Shown: positions 43,723 through 53,998, counted from the stretch's first letter. The stretch is DNA of 64,000 nucleotides from Bacteroidia bacterium (GCA_016787445.1 JAEUTQ010000011.1:62001-126000); one strand, 5' to 3'. Notes: generated from the letters alone by a model not told the origin. Numbers and translations: made by a program.

Positions 43723-44418
43723 ATGGAATTTAATATTGAGAATTATCACTTAAAATCAACAGCACTATTTGATTACTTATCGGTAACTGAAAAGAATTTT
43801 ATCAAAAATAAAATTCAGAGAAAAGAATTTAGTAAAGGAGCGTATTTGTTTAGAGAAAAAAGTTATCCGAAAGGTGTTTATGTAATCAGAAAAGGAAAGG
43901 TTAAAATTTTTCAAACCAATAGTGAAGGAAAGCAAAGCATTGTCTACATATATAAAAAAGGAGACTACTTTGGTTATCGCCCACTACTTGCAGATGAAGC
44001 ACAACCTGTTTCGGCAGTGGCCATGGATGGCGTTGTGATTAGCTTTATTCCAAAAGAAACTTTTAAAGAACTGCTTGAATTTTCAGGAAATCTAGCTAAC
44101 AAATTACTTGTTTCCTTATCAAAAGAATTTTCGGTTTGGATAAATAAGATGACAGTGTTTTCGCAATATGGTGTAAAGGAAAGAGTGGCGTTAAGTCTTT
44201 TAATACTTAATGAAGTTTATCGTGTATCTAATGATAACAATAAAAAAGTAGTAATTAATATCAGCCGTGACGATTTTGCCGGATTTGTTGGAACCGCTAA
44301 AGAAACACTGGTAAGAATGCTTCGTTTTTATAAAGATGAAAACATGATTGTATCAAAAGGAACAAAAATCATTCTTCAAGACGAAGAAGCCATTCGTCAT
44401 CTGGTAGCAGGATTCTAA
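43723..44418 (+). CDS. Crp/Fnr-family transcription regulator (second)
   Basis: This is a 231-residue protein. An N-terminal sensory barrel (about 20-135; FSKGAYLFREKSYPKGVYVIRKGKVKIFQ) and dimerisation helix precede a winged HTH (about 170-225) with recognition segment GTAKETLVRMLRFYKDENM. There are no Cys clusters, so an oxygen-sensing 4Fe-4S is unlikely; cyclic-nucleotide or haem sensing is open. The TTGAC-N4-GTCAA palindrome directly upstream suggests autoregulation. The helix differs from that of the sulfur-cluster regulator, in line with the different palindromes. Confidence 0.88.
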   Translation: MEFNIENYHLKSTALFDYLSVTEKNFIKNKIQRKEFSKGAYLFREKSYPKGVYVIRKGKVKIFQTNSEGKQSIVYIYKKGDYFGYRPLLADEAQPVSAVAMDGVVISFIPKETFKELLEFSGNLANKLLVSLSKEFSVWINKMTVFSQYGVKERVALSLLILNEVYRVSNDNNKKVVINISRDDFAGFVGTAKETLVRMLRFYKDENMIVSKGTKIILQDEEAIRHLVAGF

Positions 44419-44441
44419 ATAAACAATCCGAGAAATCACAT

Positions 44442-44753
44442 TTAGGCCTGAGCCGTTGGTCCGCCAAAGTTTAATGGCAGTGCTCCTGCTTCTAAATCTT
44501 TTATTTTGCCATGCGCAGCTTCAAAGCGATTTACATTATCTGCCAAAGCCTTTACCAAACGCTTCGCGTGTTGAGGCGTAAGTACAATGCGTGATTTTAC
44601 TTTTGCTTTTGGCACACCAGGCATCATTTTTATAAAATCAAGCACAAACTCGCTTTGAGAATGGGTGATGATAGCCAAGTTTGAATAAATTCCTTCAGCA
44701 ATTTCTTCGCTTAATTCTATATCAATTTGGTTGGGATTCTTATTTTCTTCCAT
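44442..44753 (-). CDS. DUF3467 family protein
   Basis: This is a 103-residue protein. It shows the family pattern IELSEEIAEGIYSNLAIITHSQSEFVLDFIKMMPGVPKAKVKSRIVLTPQHAKRLVKAL, common and highly conserved in Bacteroidota. Function is unknown. It lies 6 bases after pyrF on the same strand, so it may be co-transcribed with it. Confidence 0.85.
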   Translation of the reverse strand: MEENKNPNQIDIELSEEIAEGIYSNLAIITHSQSEFVLDFIKMMPGVPKAKVKSRIVLTPQHAKRLVKALADNVNRFEAAHGKIKDLEAGALPLNFGGPTAQA

Positions 44754-44759
44754 TGTATT

Positions 44760-45572
44760 TTATTTTATGTACATACTCATTTGAGAACTTAATTTTTTTG
44801 CTTCCTCCGCTGCTTTCTCGGCAAAGTCTTCGCCATTGCTCGCGTAAATAATATTTCGCGAAGCATTCACTAATAAACCGATGTCTTTATTTAAACCGTA
44901 TCTGCAAACTTCTTCCAACGAACCTCCTTGCACGCCTACTCCCGGTACTAAGAAAAAATGATCAGGTACTACTGCACGAATAGGTTCCATCATCTCTGCT
45001 TTAGTAGCACCGATAACAAACATCATATTTTCTGAAGTACCCCATGTGGCGCAAGTTTTAATTACATTCATAAATAAAGGTTCATTATTCACCGCTTTCA
45101 TTTGGAAGTCGGCCGAACCTTCATTGCTTGTTAAACCTAAAACGATGGCCCATTTATTCTCAAAACCTAAAAAAGGTTTTACGGAATCGCTTCCCATATA
45201 AGGCGCAATGGTAATCGCGTCGGCATTTAAACGTTTAAAGAAAGCTTTTGCATACATCATCGATGTATTTCCGATATCACCACGTTTTGCATCCGCAATT
45301 ACAAAATGATCAGGATAATTGGCTTTAATGTACTTAATTGTTTTCTCCAGACTCTCCATCCCGGTTAAACCATAAGCCTCATAAAAAGCTGTATTCGGCT
45401 TAAACGCCACACAATAATCAGCAGTAGCATCAATGATGGCCATGTTGAATTCGAAGATGGGATCTTCTTCGTCTAAAAATTGTTTCGGCATTTTATCCAC
45501 GTCGGGGTCGAGTCCAACGCATAAAAAAGTTTTTTTCTTTCTAATTTCTTCGATTAATTTTTTGCGGTTCAT
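44760..45572 (-). CDS. pyrF: Orotidine-5'-phosphate decarboxylase
   Basis: This is a 270-residue protein. It decarboxylates OMP to UMP, the last step of de novo pyrimidine synthesis. The catalytic segment FVIADAKRGDIGNTS (about 92-106) has the D-x-K-x2-D triad, and VVPDHFFLVPGVGVQGG and GLLVNASRNIIYA are phosphate-binding. The length and motifs mark the longer bacterial subfamily 2. It lies 2 bases after the class IV aminotransferase and 6 before DUF3467. Confidence 0.93.
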   Translation of the reverse strand: MNRKKLIEEIRKKKTFLCVGLDPDVDKMPKQFLDEEDPIFEFNMAIIDATADYCVAFKPNTAFYEAYGLTGMESLEKTIKYIKANYPDHFVIADAKRGDIGNTSMMYAKAFFKRLNADAITIAPYMGSDSVKPFLGFENKWAIVLGLTSNEGSADFQMKAVNNEPLFMNVIKTCATWGTSENMMFVIGATKAEMMEPIRAVVPDHFFLVPGVGVQGGSLEEVCRYGLNKDIGLLVNASRNIIYASNGEDFAEKAAEEAKKLSSQMSMYIK

Positions 45573-45574
45573 AA

Positions 45575-46426
45575 TTATTCTTGTCGTGTAAGTTCGTTTA
45601 ATTTATCTGTAAAAAATGCTGCCATACGATTGGTGTAAAATTTATTTTTATACTGTCCAACCCACTCTACGCCTTTAATCGCGTTGGTTAAAAATAATTC
45701 ATCTCCATTCATGAGCGAATTAATCGTAATCGGCATTTCAAATGCCAATATTTTATGTGTGGTAGCCAATCGCATGATTTGCTTGCGCATGATACCATCT
45801 ACACAACCTTCATTTAAAGGTGGTGTGTAAAGTGCTCCGTTTTTAACTACAAAAATATTAGAACTGATAGCTTCACATATAGTACCGTTTTCGTTTATCA
45901 GCAAACAATCATCGAGCTTCATCGAGGTTTTTGCCAATCCTGCCATCACATAAAAAAGTGCATTACCATGCTTCAAATTGCAGAGTTTATTTAACTGCTT
46001 TTTCATGTCAGTATAAATATCCAGCCATAAGCCTTTCTGATTTAAAACATAACCTTCACTTTCTAAACTTTCGGCTTCAATCAAAAAGGAGATATCATTC
46101 GTTTCGGGCGTGTAAAAACCGCCTTCATTTCTAAAAACAGTTAAGCGAACTCTTGCATCCCGGCCTAAATGATTTTTTACCAATAAAAGTTTGATTAAGG
46201 CTTCTATATTTTCGGTATTAAACTCGGCAGGAAGATTCATACGCATTACTGTCATTCCCAACTTCAACCGTGTAATATGGTCTTTTAAAAACATGATTTT
46301 ACCATTCGCCACACGGATGCTCTCAAAAATAGAATCACCGTATCTGAACGCACGGTTACTGAAAGTTACCGCAGGCTCATAAATACTGATGAGATGTCCG
46401 TTATATATGCAATGCGTATCAAGCAT
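45575..46426 (-). CDS. Class IV PLP aminotransferase (branched-chain or ADC-lyase-like)
   Basis: This is a 283-residue protein from the ATG at 46426; the frame is open to 46483 but the extra 19 residues are not family-like. The motifs FRYGDSIFESIRVANGKI (about 28-45), LCNLKHGNALFYVMAGLAK (with the catalytic Lys in LKHGN), CLLINENGTICEAISSNIFVV and GCVDGIMRKQI are of class IV. Whether it is a transaminase or aminodeoxychorismate lyase is not settled. It runs into pyrF with a 2-base gap. Confidence 0.82.
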   Translation of the reverse strand: MLDTHCIYNGHLISIYEPAVTFSNRAFRYGDSIFESIRVANGKIMFLKDHITRLKLGMTVMRMNLPAEFNTENIEALIKLLLVKNHLGRDARVRLTVFRNEGGFYTPETNDISFLIEAESLESEGYVLNQKGLWLDIYTDMKKQLNKLCNLKHGNALFYVMAGLAKTSMKLDDCLLINENGTICEAISSNIFVVKNGALYTPPLNEGCVDGIMRKQIMRLATTHKILAFEMPITINSLMNGDELFLTNAIKGVEWVGQYKNKFYTNRMAAFFTDKLNELTRQE

Positions 46427-46568
46427 AAGCTCCAAAGTTAAGGATATGCCTCCAATGTAGCGTGAATGTTGATAATTGAACAATAAAGTACCTCTCTAAA
46501 TCAGGGTCTTAAGCCTATGAAAATCCATTAAAAATGCCTACTTTTGTGCATCTTAATCTACACACATT

Positions 46569-47825
46569 ATGAAAGATATATTCGAAAAAGTTGTAAAAAA
46601 TATGGGACCTCTTGGTATTCATGCCGAAAGTGGTCATGGCTATTTCTTTTTTCCTAAGCTAGTAGGAGAAATCGGTCCTCATATGGAGTATCGTGGCAAA
46701 AAAATGTTGAACTGGAGTTTAAATAACTATTTAGGTTTAGCAAACCATCCTGAAGTAAGAAAAACAGACGCGGAAGCTGCACAACAGTACGGTTTGGGCT
46801 TACCTATGGGTGCAAGAATGATGAGTGGAAACTCCGACAATCACGAATTACTTGAAAAAGGTCTTTCGCAATTAGTAGAGAAAGAAGACACCATTCTTTG
46901 CAACTTTGGTTACCAGGCTATGGTGAGCGCTATTGATGCTTTGGTTGACCGTCACGATGTAATTGTTTACGATTCTGAAAGTCATGCTTGTATTTTAGAT
47001 GGTGTTCGTCTTCATATGGGTAAACGTTATGTATATAAGCATAACGACATGGCTGACTTCGAAAAACAAATGGATCGCGCCACTAAATTGGCCAATGAAA
47101 CCGGTGGTGCTATTTTAGTAATTACTGAGGGAGTATTTGGAATGCGTGGCGACCAAGGTAAATTAAAAGAGATTGTAGCATTAAAGAAAAAATACAACTT
47201 CCGTTTATTTGTTGATGATGCGCACGGTATCGGAACATTAGGCGCTAAAGGTGGAGGAACCGGACAAGAACAAGGCTGTCAGGATGGTATTGATGTTTAC
47301 TTCGGAACCTTTGCAAAATCATTTGCGTTAATTGGTGGATTCATCAGCTCGAAAAAAGAAATCATTACCTATTTACGTTATAACATGCGCTCGCAGATTT
47401 ATGCTAAATCAATGCCAATGCCATTGGTAGTTGGCGCGTTAAAACGTCTTGAATTAATCAACAAACACCCTGAATACAAAGCAAAATTATGGGAAATCAC
47501 TAATGCTTTACAAAAAGGATTAAGAGATGCCGGCTTTAATTTAGGAGACACTAATAGTTGCGTAACTCCTGTTTATTTAAGTGGAGAAGTAGCTGAAGCA
47601 ACAAATATTATTCACGATTTACGTGAAAATTACGGTATCTTCTGTTCGGTGGTAACCTACCCTGTTATTCCGAAAGGAATGATTATTATTCGTGTTATTC
47701 CAACCGCAACGCACACTTTAGAAGATGTGAAATACACTGTAGACACATTCTCTAAAATCGTACACAAACTGAAGAGCGGTGAATATGCTAAAGCAGGATT
47801 CGCGAAAGTAAAAGTAGATTTATAA
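46569..47825 (+). CDS. Alpha-oxoamine synthase (2-amino-3-ketobutyrate CoA ligase / serine palmitoyltransferase family)
   Basis: This is a 418-residue PLP enzyme that condenses an amino acid with an acyl-CoA. Landmarks: NWSLNNYLGLANHPEVRK (about 49-66), GARMMSGNSDNHELLEKGL, VIVYDSESHACILDGVRL, the PLP-phosphate Asp in LFVDDAHGIGTLG and the PLP lysine in YFGTFAKSFALIGG. Relatives in Bacteroidota synthesise sphingoid or sulfonolipid bases, or cleave 2-amino-3-ketobutyrate. The first role is more likely for a long, lone gene with this N-terminal extension, but I cannot tell which acyl-CoA or amino acid is used. Confidence 0.82.
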   Translation: MKDIFEKVVKNMGPLGIHAESGHGYFFFPKLVGEIGPHMEYRGKKMLNWSLNNYLGLANHPEVRKTDAEAAQQYGLGLPMGARMMSGNSDNHELLEKGLSQLVEKEDTILCNFGYQAMVSAIDALVDRHDVIVYDSESHACILDGVRLHMGKRYVYKHNDMADFEKQMDRATKLANETGGAILVITEGVFGMRGDQGKLKEIVALKKKYNFRLFVDDAHGIGTLGAKGGGTGQEQGCQDGIDVYFGTFAKSFALIGGFISSKKEIITYLRYNMRSQIYAKSMPMPLVVGALKRLELINKHPEYKAKLWEITNALQKGLRDAGFNLGDTNSCVTPVYLSGEVAEATNIIHDLRENYGIFCSVVTYPVIPKGMIIIRVIPTATHTLEDVKYTVDTFSKIVHKLKSGEYAKAGFAKVKVDL

Positions 47826-47847
47826 TCAAATTATAATCATTGTAATA

Positions 47848-47877
47848 AAAGGCCTCCTGAACTAAGGGGGCTTTTTT
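47848..47877 (+). terminator. Rho-independent terminator after the oxoamine synthase gene
   Basis: An 8-bp stem with one bulged base (AAGgCCTCC / GGGGGCTT) and a 7-to-8-base loop is followed by six T. Confidence 0.7.
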
Positions 47878-47905
47878 ATTCAATTGAATTTATTAAATTT
47901 AAAAT

Positions 47906-50900
47906 ATGAATTTAACAAAGAAACTGTTTTTACTGCTTTTATTCTCGGTAAAATTAATTTTTAGTCAAGATTTTGAAATTAAAAAATTCACGGTCGAGGA
48001 CGGATTGTTTAGTAACGAAGTGGAAAAACTATTTCTTGACTCAAAAGGGGTTTTATGGATTAAATGTGGGAAAGGTATTTGTAGTTATGATGGAAGACAA
48101 ATTTCTCAATATACAGATGGACAAATCATTAGTGGATATGGGGAATTCTCTGAGAACAATAAAGAAGTACATTATCCATCCGTAAGAGGTATAGTTTATA
48201 CAAAGCTCAACAAATTAGAGAGAGAGCGAGTAGATAGTTCTATTTGCATGTATGTTGATAAAGAGAAAGAAGCTATTAAAGTAGCGGAACACATTATAGA
48301 CAAAAACGGCTATCATTATTTCGATTTTCACAACGATTCAGTTATTAATATTTATAAAAAGGGAAAGGTTACTCCTCTAAATATTTATAAATACTCTAAC
48401 ACATACGGAGATTCAAAACTCATCTTAGACAATAATAAAGAAGTATGGCTCATCTTTACAAAAAACGAGGTTTCTACTTTATTTAAACTGAATAATAATT
48501 CCCTTCCACAAAATAGCCTTAAAATCAAAATGGGTAGTATTAATGGATTACACATAAATTCCAATGGTACTATCTGTCTTGCCAATGATAAAGAGGTGGT
48601 AATTTACCAAAATAATGAAACGAGAAAGTTTTCAATTCCCATAACTCTTCCTTTTAATTACTATTCCGATAATATAATATCGAACAGTGAAGGCGATTTT
48701 TGGATGCCCTATAATAAAGGCTTAATGCAGATTAATTTAAGAGGCATAAAAGTCCATGAAAATCCAGCCAGACCAATTAAATGCGACTACATAGAAATGT
48801 TGTCCTATGATCGAAATGGAAAAGAAACACGAATTAATGAATATGCATGCGAAGACTTTCTTTTTAATTATGATATAGAAATTTCAAAGTCCGGTCATAT
48901 TATTACGGGTAATGAATGTTTTATTAATGGGAATTTTTTAAAAATAGCTGATTTTGAAGAGAGATGCGTTATATATGACCTACTAATCGATAACGAAAAT
49001 CACATTTGGATGGCTACATCAAATGGGCTCTATCAATGCAATTATTCAATAATTTCAAAATCAAACGAAAAATCAATTTATAATGATATTGAGTTTATAG
49101 AGTCAATTAAAAAAAACGGAAATCAATTCATAAGTGCCTCCAAGCTTCGAATTTATCACAACAGAACAGCAATAGACTCCGTTCCCCTAACTTTTAAATA
49201 TTCCACCACACAATCATATGAAAGCCGTAATGGATTTGTTTTTGGCAAAAAGTTAAAAAAAGGAGTATTAATCATAACGAAAGAAGAAGTTTTACTTTAT
49301 ACAAATAAAAAACTGAATGTACCAAACCTTAAAAACTTACAAAAAAACAAGTATCCATTAATAATACATCAACCCGGACGGCGCTATACTTCGGAAATTA
49401 ATTACTCTGAAATAACAATGCTGGGGGAATGGTTCTATTTTAATTTTGGCAATTACATTTACAAGACAGACGGACAAAATCTAATTTGCTTTGGCAAAGA
49501 AATTGGATTAAAAGACACCATTAATTATTTTATACCCATAAAGAATCCTAAAAATGAACATACAATTAATTGGTCTGATGAATTAATTGCAACAAACAAA
49601 AACTTGTACAAAATTACGAATGACAAATTAATTCGAATTGAATCGGCTGATTTGTTCAGTTCAGATGTTTCCTTACTTACAGCGATTTCTGATTCAAGAA
49701 AAAGAAACTTTTTAATCAGAACTTCATTTAACAGAATCACAAAATTATACCAGTACTCAAAAAACGGGCTTATTGAGAGGGAAATTGACAACCCTAACAA
49801 TTTATCTTTTATTGATTATAATTCAATTATAAAAACTTCTAATCAAAACAAGTATGTGTTTCATACGCGCCAGTCCTTAGTTGGTATGCTGTCTTTTGAA
49901 AATGATAAACCAAGTTTGCTCAAATTAAATCTTCCGGAAAATGTAAGCACAAGTTATGGAACGATTGAATTAGTTAAGGACAATATTATAATCTTTCCAT
50001 TGGATGAACCAATGAGCATTTGCAAATTGGACATAACCAAAAACATCATCACAGCTGTTAAATCATTCAAGAAGTATAACCATTTTGAAGCGCCGGAAAC
50101 CTCTACAACTGACAGCACCATTTTATTTAATCAGTTTTTAAACTCTGACTGGTCATTTTATAAAATAAACTTCAACAAACCTATTTTTAACCAAATAGAA
50201 CCTATAACTACTTTTGAATTTCTGCGCTACTACTGCAACAATGACACGATTGAAAAAGAAGAACTTACTAATATCGAAATCCCTTATAATTTCAATCCTC
50301 TAATCATTTATTTCAAAGGTGTTTGTCTTTCGGATGGAAGCAAAGTAAAATTTAAATACCTACTGGATGGTTTAGATAAAAACTGGCAAGAAACCACTGA
50401 AGAAAATGTTACAATATCAACTTTACCAGCCGGCACCTATAAGTTTAAGTTAATTGCATGCAACAACGACGGCCTGTGGAATAAAACTCCAATTGAATTC
50501 TCGTTCACCGTTATGCCTCCATGGTATAAAACATGGTGGGCCTACTCTTCTTATGTTTTAATTGGATTTGCAGGAGTATTCGGATTCGTAAAAAACCGTA
50601 CACAACAATTAGAAAAAGAAAAACAAAAATTAGAAAAAACAGTTGAAGAACGTACTGCCGAAATTGTTGAACAAAAACATTTAATCGAAGAAAAAAACAA
50701 GGAAATTACTGACAGTATCCATTACGCACAAAAAATACAACACACCTTACTCGCTTCTCAATCTTTACTTAACGATAATCTCAAAGATTATTTTGTTTTC
50801 TTTAAACCTAAAGACATTGTAAGCGGTGATTTTTACTGGGCAGCTAAACACGAAACCGGTTTCCTTATCATAACGGCCGATTGTACCGGACATGGTGTTC

Positions 50901-51454
50901 CGGGCGCATTCATGAGTTTATTGTCTATCAGTTATCTAAACGAAATAACTAAAGAGCAAAAAATTACCCAACCCGACAAGGTATTTAATCTCCTACGGGA
51001 TAAAATTATAAGCAATTTTGATTCGGATAACAGCGAACACGAGCGCAAAGACGGAATGGATGCCGTTATATGTAATTACAACTTCAATTCAAACCGCTTA
51101 CAGTTTGCTGCAGCCAACAATCCGCTTTGGTTAATGCGTAATGGTGAACTTTTGGAATACAAACCCGATAAAATGCCAGTTGGCCGCGCAGCAGTGGAGA
51201 ATAAACCGTTTAACTTACAGGAATTACAATTAGAAAAGGGCGATATTATTTACACACTAACCGACGGTTACGCTGATCAGTTCGGCGGACCGAAAGGAAA
51301 AAAATTCATGTATAAACAAATGAAAGAATTAATCGCATCAATTTCTCATTTGCCTATGCAAGAGCAAAAGGAAAAACTGGAATCGGAAATTAATGCCTGG
51401 AAAGGGAACACCGAACAGGTAGATGATATTTTGGTTATTGGAATCCGTATCTAA
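47906..51454 (+). CDS. Two-component-regulator-propeller sensor with Y_Y_Y and SpoIIE phosphatase output
   Basis: This is a 1182-residue protein with signal peptide 1-20. About 780 residues of beta-propeller repeats (reg_prop type, seen in KFTVEDGLFSNEVEKLFLDSKGVLWIKCGKGI and similar) precede a Y_Y_Y domain (about 800-870) with LLDGLDKNWQET. Then come one membrane helix (about 875-892), a coiled coil and a PP2C/SpoIIE domain (about 940-1182), with IVSGDFYWA, DCTGHGVPGAFMS and LTDGYADQFGG. It looks like the sensor half of a hybrid histidine kinase whose output has been replaced by a serine phosphatase. It starts 28 bases after a terminator. Confidence 0.82.
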   Translation: MNLTKKLFLLLLFSVKLIFSQDFEIKKFTVEDGLFSNEVEKLFLDSKGVLWIKCGKGICSYDGRQISQYTDGQIISGYGEFSENNKEVHYPSVRGIVYTKLNKLERERVDSSICMYVDKEKEAIKVAEHIIDKNGYHYFDFHNDSVINIYKKGKVTPLNIYKYSNTYGDSKLILDNNKEVWLIFTKNEVSTLFKLNNNSLPQNSLKIKMGSINGLHINSNGTICLANDKEVVIYQNNETRKFSIPITLPFNYYSDNIISNSEGDFWMPYNKGLMQINLRGIKVHENPARPIKCDYIEMLSYDRNGKETRINEYACEDFLFNYDIEISKSGHIITGNECFINGNFLKIADFEERCVIYDLLIDNENHIWMATSNGLYQCNYSIISKSNEKSIYNDIEFIESIKKNGNQFISASKLRIYHNRTAIDSVPLTFKYSTTQSYESRNGFVFGKKLKKGVLIITKEEVLLYTNKKLNVPNLKNLQKNKYPLIIHQPGRRYTSEINYSEITMLGEWFYFNFGNYIYKTDGQNLICFGKEIGLKDTINYFIPIKNPKNEHTINWSDELIATNKNLYKITNDKLIRIESADLFSSDVSLLTAISDSRKRNFLIRTSFNRITKLYQYSKNGLIEREIDNPNNLSFIDYNSIIKTSNQNKYVFHTRQSLVGMLSFENDKPSLLKLNLPENVSTSYGTIELVKDNIIIFPLDEPMSICKLDITKNIITAVKSFKKYNHFEAPETSTTDSTILFNQFLNSDWSFYKINFNKPIFNQIEPITTFEFLRYYCNNDTIEKEELTNIEIPYNFNPLIIYFKGVCLSDGSKVKFKYLLDGLDKNWQETTEENVTISTLPAGTYKFKLIACNNDGLWNKTPIEFSFTVMPPWYKTWWAYSSYVLIGFAGVFGFVKNRTQQLEKEKQKLEKTVEERTAEIVEQKHLIEEKNKEITDSIHYAQKIQHTLLASQSLLNDNLKDYFVFFKPKDIVSGDFYWAAKHETGFLIITADCTGHGVPGAFMSLLSISYLNEITKEQKITQPDKVFNLLRDKIISNFDSDNSEHERKDGMDAVICNYNFNSNRLQFAAANNPLWLMRNGELLEYKPDKMPVGRAAVENKPFNLQELQLEKGDIIYTLTDGYADQFGGPKGKKFMYKQMKELIASISHLPMQEQKEKLESEINAWKGNTEQVDDILVIGIRI

Positions 51455-51546
51455 ATTCACCTAAAAGCACTAATTATGCCATAAAGTCGGGTTTTGCCAT
51501 TTGGCACAATAATGGTAACTTACAGTGAGCATTTAACATTTTACGT

Positions 51547-53976
51547 ATGAATTTTTTTAGTGATAGCGACAGAATGCCCTTTAACCCTGGGATTGACGAG
51601 GATACTGACTTTATTCCCCTCTTGTCTATAGAGGATGAAGATAATATGCAGGCCGAGAAATTGCCTGATGTTCTGCCAATTTTACCGCTCCGTAATACAG
51701 TTTTATTTCCGGGTGTGGTTATTCCCATTACTGTTGGTCGTGATAAATCCATTGCGCTTATAAAAGAGAGTTATAAAGGCGACCGCACCATTGGCGTAGT
51801 TTCTCAAAAAAGCGATGCCGTTGAAGAACCCAATTATGAGGACTTAAACAATATTGGAACTGTAGCACACATCATAAAAATGTTGCGTATGCCCGATGGT
51901 AATACTACCGTTATTATTCAGGGTAAAAAGCGTTTTAAAATAAAAGAATTTATTCAGAGCGAGCCATTTCATAAAGCCGCTGTGGAAGCTTTTGATGAAA
52001 TTAAACCGCCTAAAAATGATAAAGAGTTTCAGGCTATCATTTCTAACCTGAAAGAAATCTCTCATCAAATCATTAAGCAATCACCAAACATTCCAACCGA
52101 AGCTGGTTTTGCATTAAACAATATTGAGAGTACAACTTTCTTAATCAATTTCATTTCTTCTAACATGAATGCCAGCACGCAGGATAAACAAAGCATGCTG
52201 GAGGTACCGGATTTAAAACAGCGCTCTATGTTAGTGTTGGCTAATTTGAATAAGGAATTACAAATGCTTGAATTAAAAAATCAGATTCAAAATAAAACCA
52301 AGCATGATTTAGATAAGCAACAACGCGAATACTTTCTTCACCAACAAATGAAAACCATTCAGGAAGAATTGGGCGGAAATAATTTCGAACAAGAATTGAA
52401 TGAGTTCAAAGAAAAAGCGAAAAGCAAAAAATGGAGTAAGGAAGTTCAGGCGGTATTCGATAAAAATTTCAGCAAATTACAACGCATGAATCCAAATGCG
52501 GCTGAATATGCTGTCCAAACCAATTATATTGAGTTAATGTTGGAATTACCTTGGGGCGATTATACCAAAGATAATTTCGACATCAAGAATGCGGAGAAAA
52601 TTCTGAATGAAGATCATTATGGTTTAGAGAAAGTAAAAGAACGCATCTTAGAACATTTAGCTGTTATCAAACTAAAAGGTGATTTAAAAGCGCCGATAAT
52701 TTGTTTATACGGCCCTCCCGGAGTAGGAAAAACCTCTTTAGGAAAAAGTATTGCTAAGGCTTTAGGCAGAAAATACGTCCGAATGAGTTTGGGTGGATTA
52801 AAAGACGAGAGTGAAATCCGCGGTCACCGCAAAACTTACATTGGTGCTATGCCCGGGCGCGTACTACAAAATTTAAAAAAGGTGCAAAGCTCCAATCCTG
52901 TTTTTGTATTGGATGAAATTGATAAAGTAGGTAGTGATTTTCATGGCGACCCTTCCTCTGCTCTATTAGAAGTGTTAGATCCTGAGCAAAACTCTACTTT
53001 CTATGATAATTTTTTAGAATTGGATTACGACTTAAGTAAAGTGATGTTCATTGCTACCTGCAATAATTTAAACACCATTCAGCCTGCGCTTCGCGACCGT
53101 ATGGAGATTATTGAAGTAAACGGCTACACCATTGAAGAAAAACTGGAAATCGCCAAGCGTCATTTAGTACCGAAGCAAATTGAAGAAAACGGATTAAAAA
53201 AATCGCAATTAAAATTAAGCGATAAAGTTATTGAACATGTGATTGAAAATTACACAGCAGAAAGCGGTGTGCGTAATCTGGAAAAGAAAATTTCGAAAAT
53301 TGCACGCTATGTAGCTGTACACATTGCCGGCGAAAAACCGGAACCAAAAATCACAGAAGAAGAATTAATCAAGATATTAGGACCTGCTCATATCAAAGAT
53401 AAATATCAAGGAAATGACACTCCCGGTGTGGTGACAGGTTTGGCCTGGACACAAGTGGGCGGCGATATATTATTTATTGAAACCAGTTTAAGCAAAGGGA
53501 AATCTCAAAAATTAACCTTAACAGGTAATTTAGGAGAGGTGATGAAAGAAAGCGCTACTTTAGCTTTGGAATTTTTAAAAGCACATCCGGATGTATTGAA
53601 TTTGGATCATGAGATCTTTGATAATTACAATATTCATTTACATGTTCCGGAAGGCGCTACACCTAAAGATGGTCCGAGCGCAGGTATCGCCATGTTAACT
53701 TCCATTGCCAGCGCTTTAACGCACCGTAAAGTAAAGAAAAGCATCGCGATGACCGGAGAAATAACATTACGTGGAAAAGTATTACCGGTTGGAGGTATCA
53801 AAGAAAAAATACTGGCAGCTAAACGTGCAGGTATTAAAGAAATTATTTTATGTGCCGACAATAAAAAAGACGTGGATGAAATTAAAGCCGATTACTTAAA
53901 AGGTTTAAAATTCACGTATGTAACACAAATGAGTGAGGTACTGGAACAGGCTTTACTCAAAGAAAAAGCAAAATAA
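51547..53976 (+). CDS. lon: ATP-dependent protease Lon
   Basis: This is an 809-residue protein. Domains: substrate-binding LON-N (about 40-245; VLPILPLRNTVLFPGVVIPI), AAA+ with Walker A GPPGVGKT (about 385-395) and Walker B VFVLDEIDK, then the protease domain with catalytic Ser in DGPSAG (about 709) and Lys in GGIKEK (about 752). It is the classical cytoplasmic protein-quality-control protease. It stands alone, with a good terminator after it. A perfect TGCCA-TT-TGGCA repeat (51495-51506) lies before the start. Confidence 0.96.
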   Translation: MNFFSDSDRMPFNPGIDEDTDFIPLLSIEDEDNMQAEKLPDVLPILPLRNTVLFPGVVIPITVGRDKSIALIKESYKGDRTIGVVSQKSDAVEEPNYEDLNNIGTVAHIIKMLRMPDGNTTVIIQGKKRFKIKEFIQSEPFHKAAVEAFDEIKPPKNDKEFQAIISNLKEISHQIIKQSPNIPTEAGFALNNIESTTFLINFISSNMNASTQDKQSMLEVPDLKQRSMLVLANLNKELQMLELKNQIQNKTKHDLDKQQREYFLHQQMKTIQEELGGNNFEQELNEFKEKAKSKKWSKEVQAVFDKNFSKLQRMNPNAAEYAVQTNYIELMLELPWGDYTKDNFDIKNAEKILNEDHYGLEKVKERILEHLAVIKLKGDLKAPIICLYGPPGVGKTSLGKSIAKALGRKYVRMSLGGLKDESEIRGHRKTYIGAMPGRVLQNLKKVQSSNPVFVLDEIDKVGSDFHGDPSSALLEVLDPEQNSTFYDNFLELDYDLSKVMFIATCNNLNTIQPALRDRMEIIEVNGYTIEEKLEIAKRHLVPKQIEENGLKKSQLKLSDKVIEHVIENYTAESGVRNLEKKISKIARYVAVHIAGEKPEPKITEEELIKILGPAHIKDKYQGNDTPGVVTGLAWTQVGGDILFIETSLSKGKSQKLTLTGNLGEVMKESATLALEFLKAHPDVLNLDHEIFDNYNIHLHVPEGATPKDGPSAGIAMLTSIASALTHRKVKKSIAMTGEITLRGKVLPVGGIKEKILAAKRAGIKEIILCADNKKDVDEIKADYLKGLKFTYVTQMSEVLEQALLKEKAK

Positions 53977-53998
53977 TTAATCATAGATTAAATCAGAA

